From NCBI GenBank assembly GCA_950097015.1, contig CATNEN010000029.1, positions 2,610,001 to 2,674,000 of the forward strand: a stretch of 64,000 nt of DNA. The letters run 5' to 3'. Made by a program: the position numbers and the translations under genes. Origin of the DNA: Macrostomum hystrix. Lineage: Eukaryota; Platyhelminthes; Macrostomidae. Below the pieces are notes generated by a model. The model saw only the letters and a program-made list of their open reading frames with translations. It did not search any database and had not been told where the DNA came from. Of this stretch, positions 10,401-22,663 are shown in pieces. The stretch's first letter is position 1, and every line of letters starts with the position of its first letter.

Positions 10401-12589
10401 TTGTGAACCTGTGTGCTTGTGTATCTGTGTGCTTGTGTATCTGTGTGCTTGTGTACCTGTGTGCTTGTGTACCTGCGTGCTTGTGTACCTGTGTATCTGT
10501 GTGCTTGTGTATCTGTGTGCTTGTGTACCTGTGTGCTTGTGTACCTGCGTGCTTGTGTACCTGTGTATCTGTGTGCTTGTGTATCTGTGTGCTTGTGTAT
10601 CTGTGCGCTTGTGTATCTGTGCGCTAATGTACCTATGTGCTTGTGAACCTGTGTGCTTGTGTGCTTGTGAACCTGTGTGCTTGTGAACCTGTGTGCTTGT
10701 GTGCTTGTGAACCTGTGTGCTTGTTTACATGTGTACCTGTGTGCTTGTGTATCTGTGCGCTTGTGCACCTGTGTGCCCGTGTAAGTGTGTTCCTGTTTGT
10801 TTGTACGCCTGTGTGCTTGAGTCACAGTGTACCTGTGTACCTCTGTTCCTTGACGCTGTTGTGTTGTGTATCTTCCGCATCTGCATCTCAGCCGCTCATT
10901 CCGCCCGCTCAGCTCCTGGCCGACTCTCTTCGCCACTTCCCCCGCTTCGCCGAGTCGCTGTCGCCCGTCGGCCTGCAGGCGGCTGCCAACCGGTTCGCCA
11001 GGTTCCCGGACCCGGGTGCTGGTAGTCCTGGTGTCGGCAGCGACGCTCGGCTGCTGGCGCAGGCGCTGGGCGACCGACACTTCAGCTGCCCGTCCTGGAA
11101 GTTCATGGCAGCTGCCAGCGCTCGCCAGCAGCCCGAGCCCGTGTTCGGCTTCCTGCTGGCTGCGCCCGCTGAGGCCCCACCGAGTGGCGACCCCCTGATT
11201 GGAGCCACTCTGTGTGAGCTGAGCTGCTTGTGACTGCCTTTTGTGTAGGGGTGCTCTCACTCACCAGCCATCACTGGCCTCACTCACCAGTCATCACTGG
11301 CCTCACTCACCAGTCATCACTGGCCTCACTCACCAGCCATCACTGGCCTCACTCACCAGTCATCACTGGCCTCACTCACCAGTCATCACTGGCCTCACTC
11401 ACCAGCCATCACTGGCCTCACTCACCAGCCATCACTGGCCTCACTCACCAGCCATCACTGGCCTCACTCACCAGCCATCACTGGCCTCACTCACCAGCCA
11501 TCACTGGCCTCACTCACCAGCCATCACTGGCTTCATTCAGTTTTATTAGTTGACCGCTCCTCCTGACCACTCCGTCCTGCAGTCGACGACGCCCACATCC
11601 TCATGGGCCGGCCCGCCGGTCCTGCGAAGCCACTCGGCGAGGTGCCCGCCCAGCTATCGGCCTTCCTGGTCCGCAGCCTGCTGGATTTCGCTGAGAACGG
11701 CAGTCCGCGCTGGGAGGCATACGACGCTGCCAGTCAACGAGTGCTGCTGCTGCGGGATCCCGGAGACGGCGACAACGCCACATCGCCCCTGCGATACGTC
11801 GAGGACGTCTACCGCGGACAGAACTGCGCCTTCTGGGACCAGGCGCTTCCGTGCATCGACTCGCCCCATTGCATCAGCCAGCTGGACCCGCCGATGACAA
11901 CGACAATGACTACCCCGACAGAGACAACACCGACGACCTCCCCGACTTCCACTGACTCACAGGCCGATTCCACTCCCACACAGGTGACTGGTGAGTCTAC
12001 TTCTACCATTCGTCCTCCCGTGACTGACTCGACCGGGTCAACCCTGTCAACTGGACCGACAAATCCTTCGCCCGACGTTGATACAACATCTGCACCGATA
12101 GTTCCTTCCACCACGCCGCCTACGTCAACCGTTGACCCAGGCACTGGAGGCGGTGGCTTGGACATGCTGGCCATTGTGCTCATTGTGGTCTTCTCAATTG
12201 TTGGAGTGGCTCTTCTGATTGGTGGCGGATTCCTGATCTATCGATTCTACAGTAGAAGCCCGTCCAGAGGAGACACTGACCTACCAGAGCGATACCCTAG
12301 TCGAACCCAGAATCAGCAGCAGCAGCAGCAGCAGAACAATAAACCGCTTGACCGGGCCGTGGATCAAGAACCACCTCAGGCGGCGTCCAATAGGCAACGA
12401 AGTGGCGCCGACAGCGCTGACCAACGTCCAGCCAATAAAACAACTGTCCAGCCAGGAAAGCAAGAATCCACTGCCGTTGGCGCAGCGATTTATGGGTCAC
12501 TCGCTGATCAGCAGCAGCAGCAGCACACTGCTTCAGTGGATGGTGTCAATAATGAGGGCTTTTCAAGTGTTGAGGAAAGTAAAATGTAG
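4479..12589 (+). CDS. Tandem (two-domain) cholinesterase-like single-pass membrane protein, probably catalytically inactive
   Basis: Eight exons join in frame to 1417 codons plus stop: 4479-5594, 5989-6452, 6801-7264, 7641-7916, 8283-8573, 9345-9658, 10892-11213, 11583-12589. A signal peptide (about 1-29) is followed by a first carboxylesterase/cholinesterase-like domain (about 35-520) and a second (about 640-1150; LGLPYAKPPIGD, EDCLYMNLWTP, LHGGFF, YRLGGPLGFL). Then come a Thr/Ser/Pro-rich stalk, one membrane helix (about 1278-1302) and a cytoplasmic tail of about 110 residues with poly-Gln. The nucleophile elbow reads GHGPSA in domain 1 and GVESGAA in domain 2, so Ser is not at the GxSxG position. 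The C-terminal His region reads KAATDVAYLLG and ATLFDDAHILM, both without the His. This pattern is known from neuroligins, gliotactin and neurotactin, which bind partners instead of hydrolysing esters. Adhesion or receptor function is therefore inferred. The exact acceptor of exon 2 (5989 or 5980) is uncertain. Confidence 0.87.
5650..5978. repeat. 46-bp minisatellite in intron 1
   Basis: About seven near-identical units (core cccagatgctggacagag) fill most of intron 1 (5595-5988). Each unit contains an acceptor-like ttcattcccag. Confidence 0.93.
6441..6790. repeat. 20-bp minisatellite in intron 2, overlapping the end of exon 2
   Basis: About 17 units of a 20-bp motif (gacagctgaggtgcgkga). The first unit straddles the exon 2 border: the last exon bases GACAGCTGAG and the donor gtgtgg are one repeat unit, so every later unit repeats a donor-like sequence. 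Confidence 0.9.
7310..7625. repeat. Short-unit degenerate array in intron 3
   Basis: Imperfect 10-12 bp units related to gtgctcaaact and gttctcactgt fill intron 3 (7265-7640). Confidence 0.85.
7925..8135. repeat. About 21-bp minisatellite in intron 4
   Basis: About ten units built on ctgttactgtctcttcccc, length varying from 19 to 23 bp, inside intron 4 (7917-8282). The pyrimidine richness resembles a long polypyrimidine tract. Confidence 0.88.
8607..9208. repeat. 27-bp minisatellite with a 210-bp higher-order duplication, intron 5
   Basis: About 22 units containing atatgcagatagggatgtg. A marker variant (gataatgatgtggag) recurs at about 8871 and 9081, and the surrounding block of variants repeats with it, showing a roughly 210-bp multi-unit duplication. 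Confidence 0.92.
9695..10800. repeat. 16-bp minisatellite filling intron 6
   Basis: About 70 units of ttgtgtacctgtgtgc and close variants run through nearly all of intron 6 (9659-10891), the longest intronic array in this gene. It yields spurious Cys-rich and His/Thr-rich open frames on the two strands. Confidence 0.93.
11256..11532. repeat. 23-bp minisatellite in intron 7
   Basis: About 12 units of 23 bp (cactcaccagycatcactgg plus cct) with C/T variation at one site, inside intron 7 (11214-11582). Confidence 0.93.
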
Positions 12590-15500
12590 GTTTTTGGAAC
12601 TTCCAAGATGTTTTAATTATGGACATTTCGCCTAAGCTTCTATGCAAAACGTTTCCCTCATTTATCACTCACGGCCTATGTCACTAGGTGTCGTGATCGA
12701 GCTATCCTGACATTAGTATGATCATTTTTGCCTCTTTTATTTCTTATGTTACTGTGCTAACACATGCATGTACATTTAACCACCCGATAAATCCAATGAT
12801 CGAGCAGTTCATCTCAAAACTTTAAACTTAAAAAAATTCCATCGCAACTGAAACGGGTCTCAATTTAGAGCCGTTTTGACCAGTTTGTCATTAGATTCAG
12901 CGGGCAATGCATATACTCGTGAATTTGCATTCTCACATGCATTCTCACATGTATAGATCAGTAAATTTTTCTGTTAGGCTGTGAATGCATTGTGGTATCT
13001 ACTCAAGTGAAATTTTCCGATTAGCTACTGCCAAGATATTATATATTCTGTTCATTGATCGATGGAAATTTGGCGTTGATCACTAAGAGAACTGTGCCGA
13101 GTTATCTTTTACCCTTGCTCATTCAATTCAGTCGCGAAGCGCTTTATGGGTTCTCACCCCTTGTCGTCTATGGCTCCATTTTATGGAGTCATCAGCGTCA
13201 CAGCTAAGTGATTCTTCACTCGAGTTTGGAGTTTTTTAAAGAAGCATGCACGACGGCACATCAGGAAATTATGGGTATTCTTAGTGCAGAACGCGAGTGT
13301 GAAATTATTGATTGCACAACTTGCTGCATCTGTTTAAACAATCGAATTTAGGAAAGTGAACTGCATAAATAGAGTTGCTTAGCTTGACTTGATCGAAAGA
13401 ATAGCCAGTCGCGCTGCTGAGACAGCAGCAAATTGAGCGTTGAATCGAAGCTACGTATAGTGCTAATAACATCCTGGCTTCATTATGTTATTTATTTTCG
13501 TTTATTTATCATCAAGCACAATAGCAACCAATAAGACATAAAATTATACTTGATTTAAGTGACTGTAAAATTGAGTTAGTCATTTGATAGATTTTGACTA
13601 GCTGCTGTGCTTTTTTATAAACAAACAAAAACAAAATTACGATATAATTTTCATAATGAAGCCATCTAGAATTCGGAGAAGACTTTTTAATTTTCCAAGA
13701 AACAAAGCGTCCTATCCTTCTTCTTCTAGAGGTCCTTAGCTTGTTTAAATCTAAAATTTGCAATCACGGTTTTATTTGAATTAAAACAACATTTTAAACA
13801 AGTAGATAACAGGTTTATTTACTGTGCACTAATGTGTACAAATATTACACATTAGGTTGTCAATTAAAAGCTAGAAATGTTTTTTTTTACTTTTAAAATA
13901 TGAGCAATAAAATTTAATATACTTGATCTTGAAGAAATGCAAGTGTACAATTAAAAAATTATTACCTAATTTGGGAAATGTCTTCTTTACTTAAATCTAT
14001 GGCAAGATACGATAAGCATAATAATTAGTCATCAGTAGAGTAGAGTAGCGATATTTCTATGGCGAAATGTTTTGCTCTAATTAGTATTATGCTTCGCTAA
14101 CAAATGCTTCATGGACTGTTTTTTTCTGTTACTTGTTTGCGTTGCTTACGTTTTATCTAGTTGACTATTATTCGTCTGCGTGCAACAAACCTAGATTCCC
14201 GAAAGATATTGATATTAACCGAGAATACTAATCAGCTTAGCTGCGAAAATCACTGCAAACAGAGCAAATATTCAAATTCTCTATTTAAGTAGAATCAAAA
14301 GCAATTAACTGAACTACCTTTGGATTTACTATAGGTAGGCCTAATATGAATAAGTATTATCTGTTCTTTTGTTCCACATATTGCAGAAGTAGCAGTGCTT
14401 ATTGACACAGTACCGTGCTGTGCCAATAACAATAACTTGCAGACACAGTACCATGCCAATTCATGCCAATAGTATGACTATTAAAGTCTTTCATGCTAAA
14501 AAGTGGGCCTTATTGCTAGGACATTTAATTGTCTTGTCTAAATGCGTAAACCTATCTGTCTAGTCTTTGACACTTTGTGTTATTAAGTGGACCTTATTGC
14601 CATTCCATTATACTGCAGCAATAGCTAGTCGCCTAGTCTGCAAGTTATTGGGATACTACTATACCATGGCAATTAGTTCTGCAATTAGATTAGGCCCCTA
14701 TAGGCCCTATGCTTGAGTTAGACCTAGCATATAGCAATGGAAATAAAAAAGGGCATAACATTTTCTGAATATGTGGTCAGGTTTTTTTTCATAAAAAAGC
14801 AGATGCAAGCTTGCATCTTAAGCCTAAAATCTAGGTGCAAATTAAAAAGTCTGGGTGCAGATTTTATCTACACCCAAAATTAGTTCTTACACAGAAAATA
14901 AAGATATTTTAATGAAATTTCAGGGCTTAAGGCAGATGTTTTACTTGAATATTTCTAGGAAATCTGTGAGCACTGCAGCCTGAAATTTGAAATGTCACTA
15001 TAGGTTTGGTAAAGTGAAAATACTAAAGATGCAAAATAAATATACTGAATAATTGAAAAGCTCAATAAGGAACAAAAAAGTTACTTTAAAGTGTTCCTAT
15101 AAATTAATTTGCACTTGCACCTTAACTAAGAAAAAAGCTGGTGCAATATTTGCATATGATTCCCAATTTTAGGTGTAAATCAGGATTTTGGGGTGCAAGT
15201 TGTTCCCAATTTACACACTTTTGTTTCCCACCCTAAATGATTTTAACATATTTTTGCACAGAATGTGATATATGTATAGAAAATATCAGCAAGGCCAGTT
15301 TCAGGAAGGCCAAGTTGAGATGAAAGAGGCACACAGTGTTACTCGATGGCTATAGTTCCCAACAGGTCTGCCAATAGCCTGATTCTGATCATCAATTGTC
15401 AACCACTTGCCTGTTAACCACTCTCTATACTTTATACTCTTTTTTATATAATTGCCCATGATTTGACTTGTTCTGCACTCTTTAGGCTCTGAAATGGGCA

Positions 15501-17527
15501 CAAAATATGTTTAAACAGTTTAGAGCAAGAAACCAAAGTTATTCCCACAATATAAGCTAACAGGATTGCCATGTTTGCTTGTGGGAATTTTGCTTACAGA
15601 AAGTTTGCTTGCGGCAGTCTGCTTGGGGAGGTTTGCTTGCCAAAGTTTGCTTGCAAGAATTTTAGCTTTTCTACCTACCCATACATGCGCAACCTCCCAA
15701 ATCTTAGCCGGCCATATGACTTAGTTTTTGCTCTATTTACGACTTAGTTTGCTCTCATTTGCGACTTAGTTCGTTTCATTGCTCAATTTACGACTTAGTT
15801 TGCTCTCTTTTTCTCTCCCCTTTTTCCTTTTCTTCAAGCCTTCCTTTTTTGTCCCTTGGTCCCCCCTTTGATTTTTTGGTGCTTGGTTGATTGGTTTTTG
15901 CGACTTACTATGCTTGGCACTCGTTTCATCCAGCCGGTTCGGCCGGGTGTTGCGCATGTATGTACTTACCGACCTTGACTACCTTTGCTTGGTTTTCTAC
16001 TTGCTTTAAGAATCTTTCATTTCAAACTTACTTCACCCTATTAAGTTAAAGCTATGCCTCAAAAGTTTAATCTGGATTGGTGCCAGATTGGTGACATAGA
16101 CTGCAGCTTGTTTTTACAGCATGATATGATGATGGCAGCTAACAGAATGAGTGCATAAGGTAATTAATTTAGAGTAGTTATTCCTGCCTAAGAAATAACA
16201 TGGTACAAAAATAGTAATATGCCTATAAGTTTCGAGTAAACTTGCAAACTTAAATTTTAATCCAATTTTCACCAAAAGCATAGCATGGTTTTTCTGATTT
16301 TTAAAGTCAGGTTTTTCTGTGCTAAATAGATACCATCACACCTCAAAAGTAGATTTCACACCCTGAATTTGGACAGACTCAAAAAAGCAATGGCAAAATA
16401 AATATAATTTTAAGGGCTTGTGTCAAACTTGAATGGTTTCATGATAGAGATCACTAAAGTGTGTATCAATAGTATAATATCAACTTTTGAGTTGAAATTG
16501 AATCCAATGTACGCTCACCTGATATCTGATTTGACACCCTAATTTTGGACCCAATGTCCAACTTAGACACCTAATGGTCTTCTGGCACATAATTAGGTGT
16601 ATGAATAGCACCACAGTTGTGACAAAAAATCTGTATATATGCTAGAAATTTATGAACAGTACAAGGTGAGATTGATAATTTGTGCTAAAGCTATTATGTC
16701 ATACTATCTGACATTTGCTATCTATTATTGAAAACTAATGTAAACAATATTCGATTTATTAGTCATGCATAGCATATTTCATACTAATAGTTAGTTTATA
16801 GCAACTATTTAATCTTTAGATATATATTGGTAATTTCTCTTGTCAAACATCAATTCAAATTGTGGCACTTGTAGGCATTGTAAAATCATATGGTAGCGGG
16901 ATACATCCCTAGCATTGATTGACAATGCAGATATGGGCATAGCATGAATTACTATGCGCTGCAAATTATCTTAGAGGCCTGATAGGTTCTGTGCAGAAGT
17001 CTTTGCGTGTGCGTATGTTTGTGCGCGCGAACTAATAACTCGGGGAAAAGATTGCTAAAGGTTGGCTTAAACAAGTGCGCCACAATTTACCCGTGGATTC
17101 GCGGAAATCTCTCTTCTTAGATCACTCGCCGCACTTAATACCTCCGGCACCATCAACTGCGCATTGATTATGATTAACTCGCAGCTTGATGGTTCGGGTT
17201 GCAGATCGTTGCACGAATACTATTTTTAGCTGCAAACGAATGATGGAAATAAAAACATAGCTTTCATGTTTTATTGCTTTTTATTAATTCGATTTAACAT
17301 TTAACGTTTAGGTTGAAATGTCAGCGATAATGGCTGGCTTACTATCTATTAAGGGTGCACTACGATAAGCCAAAGCAGCGCAAAATATTTAAGCCAGTCT
17401 AAACTTATAAAGTTAGGCCATCCTCTCCAGAATCATCTGGCTGTTCTCTTCAAATGTTAAACAAAAAAATCGACCAACTTCAGGCAACCAATCAACGGCG
17501 GCTAATCCTAGCAGGAGCCTAGTTGCT
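12590..17527. other. Intergenic AT-rich region
   Basis: About 4.9 kb between the cholinesterase-like gene and Axin. Apart from the MITE at 15680-15962 I see no coding sequence, RNA gene or tandem array. A 13-bp inverted pair (tggcttcattatg at about 13470 and its complement at about 13650) lacks a target-site duplication and is left unassigned. Confidence 0.6.
15680..15962 (+). mobile_element. MITE, family A copy 1 (14-bp TIRs, 8-bp TSD)
   Basis: The ends catacatgcgcaac and gttgcgcatgtatg are perfect 14-bp inverted repeats. Flanking octamers tacctacc (15672-15679) and tacttacc (15963-15970) match at 7 of 8 positions and are read as a target-site duplication. The interior has no coding capacity and contains several gacttagt motifs about 25-30 bp apart. 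A second copy lies at 39226-39526. Confidence 0.9.
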
Positions 17528-18846
17528 ATGACAACGCCGAACTCCGGTGCCGGCAGTCGGCGAGGCTCCGGAGGAGGCGGCACTCGCACGCCTGGCAGGG
17601 GAGCCGGCGGCTCCGGTGATGGCAGCCAGCGGGGCTCGCCGGGTCTGAGCGCCACTGCCAGCTGCCTGCGCTGGGCGGAGTGTCCGCAGAATCTGCTTGA
17701 CGATCCTGAAGGCGTCCTACTACTGAAGCAATTCATGGAGGACATGAATCCTTCGCATGCGCGCGCTTTCGACTTCTACTTTGCCGTGAAAGGTTTAAAA
17801 AGCGGCTGTCAGCAGCCGCAGCAGCATCAGCTAATTCGCCTTATCAATAGAAAGTACGTCAGCAGAGACGACTGCGTGCCGATCAGCGCCGCAGTTCGCG
17901 CCGCCATTCAGGCCAGGGTGCGCGCCGGAGACACAGATCCTTGCCTGTTTGACCCGGCTCTGGATGAAGTTGTTCATTTTCTCACAGATACAGTCTATCC
18001 GGCCTTTCTAAAGTCCGACTTGTATATAAACTATCTGGCCTGCGTTGGTAGCGGCGCCACCTGGCAACCCTGTCTAGCCGGGGTCGAACTCGCGACCAAC
18101 AATTCGACAGCAGCCGGCGCCTCATGTTCGCCAGCTGTGCACACTCCGCGCAGCCTGCCAACTGTGCATGAGGATCGAGAATTGCAACAGCAGCTGACTG
18201 CGGCAGTCGCAGCGGCAGCTGGGTCCAGAGCCGGGTCGGTGCCTCGATCCCGCTCATCGCCGGCGCCCGCCACCACTGGAGCGGCTGCAGCAACAGCGGC
18301 CCGGCCGGTGCTTGACTTGACCATTAAGAATCTGTACGCTACTCGGTTTCAAAGGGGACGCGCGTCTCTACCTGAGTTTGCAGGCGGCCCACAGACTGGG
18401 TGAGTATGGGGTCATTGCAGCTGATAGACAGGGAGTCTATGCTGACAGGCAGGGAGTCTATGCTGACAGGCAGGGAGTCTATGCTGACAGGCAGGGAGTC
18501 TATGCTGACAGGCAGGGAGTTTCAGCTGACATACAGACCGTACACTCCACCTGTTACCTTTGCCGGTTGTCATAGAAACCGACTCAGGTGAAGACATTTT
18601 AAGCTACTCTATTGATGAGTAAAACAGTTCAAATACAGAGGTTAAGTAAAATTTTGCACCTGTAAAATTCTATATTGTCTTCTCGTACTGGACATGTCCT
18701 CCTTTTCAGTCTAGATTTTTTCATGTCGTTTTAATTATAGGAAAAATTGCGTTGTTAAAGAAAATTGTCAGCGTGTTTAACTTTTGGAATGTCTGGCTTT
18801 TTCTCTTTCTTCTTTTCCGCTTGCTTTGCCGCCGCCGCCGCCTCTG

Positions 18847-18905
<59 letters not shown>

Positions 18906-21900
18906 CATATCCGTCACACCTTAACAGCCCAAAGCTACGACTACCTAAGCGGCTCCCATCTCTTACCGGTCTCTCTCTCCCCCCCTCTCTCTCTCTCTCA
19001 ATCCGGCAGCTTTATTCCCTTTGCCTTTCTTCCGCACCCTTTGAAATGTGCCGCCGCCGCTGCTACCGCCTCCCTGCAGCAATGGTCTACCTCCTCTTTG
19101 AGCAGGTGCCCCTCAGTATAGTCGCATATAGTTCCGATATTAAATATCCTATTGGTATAGGAAGGCCAACCAAATAAGTGTGTTCGCCTCTGTCTATATA
19201 AATAAATCCTCTGTCGGTACCTATCTTTGTATTTCCCTGTCCTATCTGTCAAACTGTAAATGTGAGCTACTTCTATGCGCTCCCTAATTTAGAATTTGTT
19301 TGTCGGTTCGCCGCCTTTTGTATTTATTAATAATTTCCACTTGAGGCACTGAGACGCCGCCTCTCCCTTTCTCCCCTCTTGTCCCCTTGTCAAGCCCTCC
19401 GCCTCCGCATGATTCTTTTTTACCCATTTGCATTTTTTGTTCTCAGGTTTCTAAGCCTCCAATATTTTAAATTGCCGGCCGGCGTTTTCTCCGCCGACCG
19501 ACTCAATCAACGTCTAAACGCGCCGCTTATGTGTGTGTGAAGCAGATTTCTCTGTGTGTGCGTGTGGAAGGACTTGAGCCACGGATTGGCTACAAGGATA
19601 TCCTTCCACCCTCTAAAAATCCCTTTTGTTTCGTCCGCTTTTTTCTAACAAATTCCGCCACAAAGTGCCTTTGCTCTCTTTCTCTTTCAGTTTTTGTTCC
19701 CTTTCTCTTCTTTTTCCCCTTTGTCTCTTTGCCGCGCCGCCGCGCAGCCATCGGATAAAGGCGGGCAGACTGGCATTTAGTCGTCACGAAACGGCTAGTA
19801 GCCTCCCCTCGCCTCTCCCGTCTCCAAGGCGAGATCGCGACCTATCCAACTGCTATTCAGATAAATATATATTCACACATAGACTCTGGTTTAAGCATTT
19901 TCTTCTCATTTATTTGAATCTCAGAGCCGTGTGCTACAGCATGAGCCAGGCAGCGTTGCCCTACCACACATCGTACGCGCCAGGCTCCAAGCAAGACTCG
20001 GAGCTGCAGTCGCTATCATCCGACGCGTTGACAGACGACACTCTCTCGCAGGCTGACACAGCTAGCAGCTTTGAACAGCATCAGCACAGCCGGCGGAGTC
20101 ATCGGCGAGCAATTAGACGCTCCGCTGACATCAACAAGGAGGATCCGCGCGCGGCCATCATTCCGCGGCCGGCAACTGCGGCATTAGCCACCGAGGCGAT
20201 GGCTGCCGCGACTGCGGCTGGCCGACCAGTCGGCTGCGACGCCACCAACAATCCGGCCGAGTTTGCACGCCTTCTAATCGAGAAGCTGCAGGCGCATCAG
20301 CGCGACGTCGGACGGACCGAACGCCTGCACGAAGCCATCGGCCGACCGGAGCGGCCAACCGGCGCCGGTCTGCTGAACTCGGACTGGGCCCAGCGCCTGC
20401 TGGCGCGCAATTCAGAGTCGCACAATCCGGAACAGATTCTGGACAATCACCTGGAGACTGTGTTCGACCGGGCCGCCGGGGGCGCTCAGCAGGTATCTTC
20501 GTCTAGGCCGGATACTGAACACGTGCATCATTATCATTATCATCACCACTACGGTGGAGCTGACGGTGCCGGAAGCAGCGGCGGCATTGCCGGTGCCTGT
20601 CGCCAGTCCAAGTCGACCAGTTCGCTGGCCGATTCAGGCGTTGGCACAGTCTCTAGTCGCGGTCGCAGCGGTCGTCAATCTTCGCAGCAGCATCGTCAGC
20701 AGCCGCCGTCGGCGTCACCCGGAGCTCAGATTTCATTTCCAATGGCGCCGCCGCAGTCGCTGCAGTTGCAGCCTAACCCGCCAATACCGACTTCGCTTTC
20801 AATGCCTGCCTCGGCCTCGCTTCAGAAGCCGCAGCCGCCGCCAGTCTCCCAGCGTCAGCTGAATCTTCACGTAGCCCAACAGGCCGCTTCAGCTTCGATA
20901 GCGGCTGGGCCAAGGCAGCCGTTCGCGTGCGATCCCAATATGTCGCTAGTGGACAAACCGCTCACTGACAATGTCATTGTGGAAGCCCGGCGGCGACTGG
21001 AGGAGGTAAAAATCTGGATTAACTGGATTAACAACAAAGGTTGCCTTTGTTACTTAGGGGTTGCCTTTGTTACTTAGGGGTTGCCTTTGTTACTTAGGGG
21101 TTGCCTTTGTTACTTAGGGGTTGCCTTTGTTACTTAGGGGTTGCCTTTGTTACTTAGGGGTTGCCTTTGTTTCTTAGGGGTTGCCTTTGTTACTTAGGGG
21201 TTGCCTTTGTTACTTAGGGGTTGCCTTTGTTACTTAGTGGTTGCCTTTGTTACTTAGTGGTTGCCTTTGTTACTTAGTGGTTGCCTTTGTTACTTAGGGG
21301 TTGCCTTTGTTACTTAGGGGTTGCCTTTGTTACTTAGTGGTTGCCTTTGTTACTTAGGGGTTGCCTTTGTTACTTAGTGGTTGCCTTTGTTACTTAGGGG
21401 TTGCCTCTGTCACTTGGAGGTTGCCTTTGATACTTAGGGGTTGCCTTTGTCACTTGGGGGTTGCCTTTCTTACTTAGGGGTTGCCTTTGTCACTTGGGGG
21501 TTGCCTTTCTTACTTAGGGGTTGCCTTTGTCACTTGGGGGTTGCCTTTCTTACTTAGGGGTTGCCTTTGTCACTTGTGGGTTGCCTTTCTTACTTAGGGG
21601 TTGCCAATCTATCATTTTTTAAATGGTTGATATCTTCGATTCTTTCTTATTGGTTGCCCATCTTCCGTATGGGTTGCCTATCTTTCATAGGGGTTGCCCA
21701 TCTTCCGTATCGTTGCCCATATAGCCCTAAAGTTTCTCATGTTCTTCATGGGTTGGCCAAAGTCTTTAATGTATATATATAATCCTTAAGGGTTGCCCAC
21801 CTTAAGTATGGCTTGCCCATCTAGTTGTCTATCACGCGCATACAAATCTGGTATCCAGATGTCATTGTCAGCCGCCGAGGAATCTACCGGAGCCCAGCAA

Positions 21901-22152
21901 CCCCAGCTGACAATCGGTTATTTCCTATTCGGCGAATCCGTGCCCTTCCGCTGCACCTGGTCGGGCCGAGAGATCACACTTGGCGAGTTCAAGCAGCTCA
22001 TTGCTAAGAAGGGTAACTTTCGCTACTTCTTCAAGAAGCGTTCCGATGAATTCGTTGTCGGCGGCGCTGTTCACGAGGAAGTGACCGACGACTCTGAGGT
22101 GCTGCCCCTGTGGGACGGCAAAGTCGTGGGCAAGGTGGAGAAGGTCGAGTGA
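17528..22152 (+). CDS. axin: Axin, Wnt pathway scaffold
   Basis: Three exons (17528-18399, 19925-21005, 21859-22152) join in phase to 748 codons. Residues about 45-165 form an RGS domain (LRWAECPQNLLDD...; YPAFLKSDLYINYL), which in Axin binds APC. After a YAPGSKQDSELQSLSSD segment typical of Axin come a GSK3-binding helix (EFARLLIEKLQAHQRD, about 402-418), a beta-catenin-binding helix (PEQILDNHLETVF, about 459-471), a His-rich stretch, and a C-terminal DIX domain (about 666-748; GYFLFGESVPFR, FKQLIAKKGNFRYFFKK, KVVGKVEKVE) for polymerisation with Dishevelled. The order and spacing match Axin; the protein is somewhat shorter than vertebrate Axin1. Two RxxGxG sequences near the N-terminus (for example RTPGRG) resemble tankyrase-binding motifs. 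All functional key regions look intact. It acts in the cytoplasmic beta-catenin destruction complex. Both introns carry repeats. Confidence 0.95.
18413..18530. repeat. 21-bp minisatellite in Axin intron 1
   Basis: About five units of 21 bp (gggagtctatgctgacaggc plus a) begin 14 bp after the exon 1 donor. Confidence 0.88.
18848..18902. repeat. (GT)n microsatellite in Axin intron 1
   Basis: About 27 uninterrupted GT dinucleotides. CT-rich tracts follow at about 18970-19000 and 19675-19720. Confidence 0.97.
21041..21610. repeat. 20-bp minisatellite in Axin intron 2
   Basis: About 28 units of ttgcctttgttacttagggg, very homogeneous at the left and more variable at the right (cacttggggg variants). 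It decays into related ggttgcc-containing sequence up to about 21820, just before the DIX exon acceptor at 21858. Confidence 0.96.
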
Positions 22153-22663
22153 TTCAGAACAGGCTTGCTTAGTTGCTGCTTTTTTAATTGAAATCCAGTG
22201 AATTGATTGCTAATCTATGGTTTGCTTAGAAGAACAGGGATAGCATTAACAATCAATTCACTGTTCCGTTCAGTTAGTTTATAGAATACTCAATTTTCTA
22301 GCCCCATATCACAGCTGTAACTGATTATCCTTTTATTGATTTTGCGAATCATACTACTAAATGCTACCTGTAGGCGAGTAGTATCAAAGAGACGCTTATT
22401 TGAGCCGCGTGCGCCATCATCGTACTCAAATGGCTCTTTAACCAATGAGCTTCCTACAGTTTCGTTCTGTTATCATACAAATTGATGCATTAGCAGTTTT
22501 TTACACTGGTCTGAACGAAAAGTAGTTCATTTTTTCTTTGCTAAATTTAAAAAGCTATCGTAGCAGTACCTACCTGTCCCGCATGCGTCTGCTTTTTGCC
22601 AAATTGCCTTCTCCTGATTCGATCTTGTATTTAGTTTTATTTGCATTGACTATATGCTTTAGC

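Noticed and set aside
9416-11260. 614-residue minus-strand frame rich in HTDTQ/HRYTS
   Set aside because: It is antisense to cholinesterase exons and runs through the 16-bp array of intron 6.
4479-12589. Active carboxylesterase or acetylcholinesterase
   Set aside because: Neither domain has the nucleophilic Ser in GxSxG nor the catalytic His.
13470-13665. 13-bp inverted repeat pair (tggcttcattatg) suggesting another MITE
   Set aside because: No matching target-site duplication and no second copy in the window.
19626-19924. N-terminal extension of the second Axin exon as a separate protein start
   Set aside because: The phase-matched acceptor at 19924 joins exon 1 exactly; upstream sequence is CT-rich intron.
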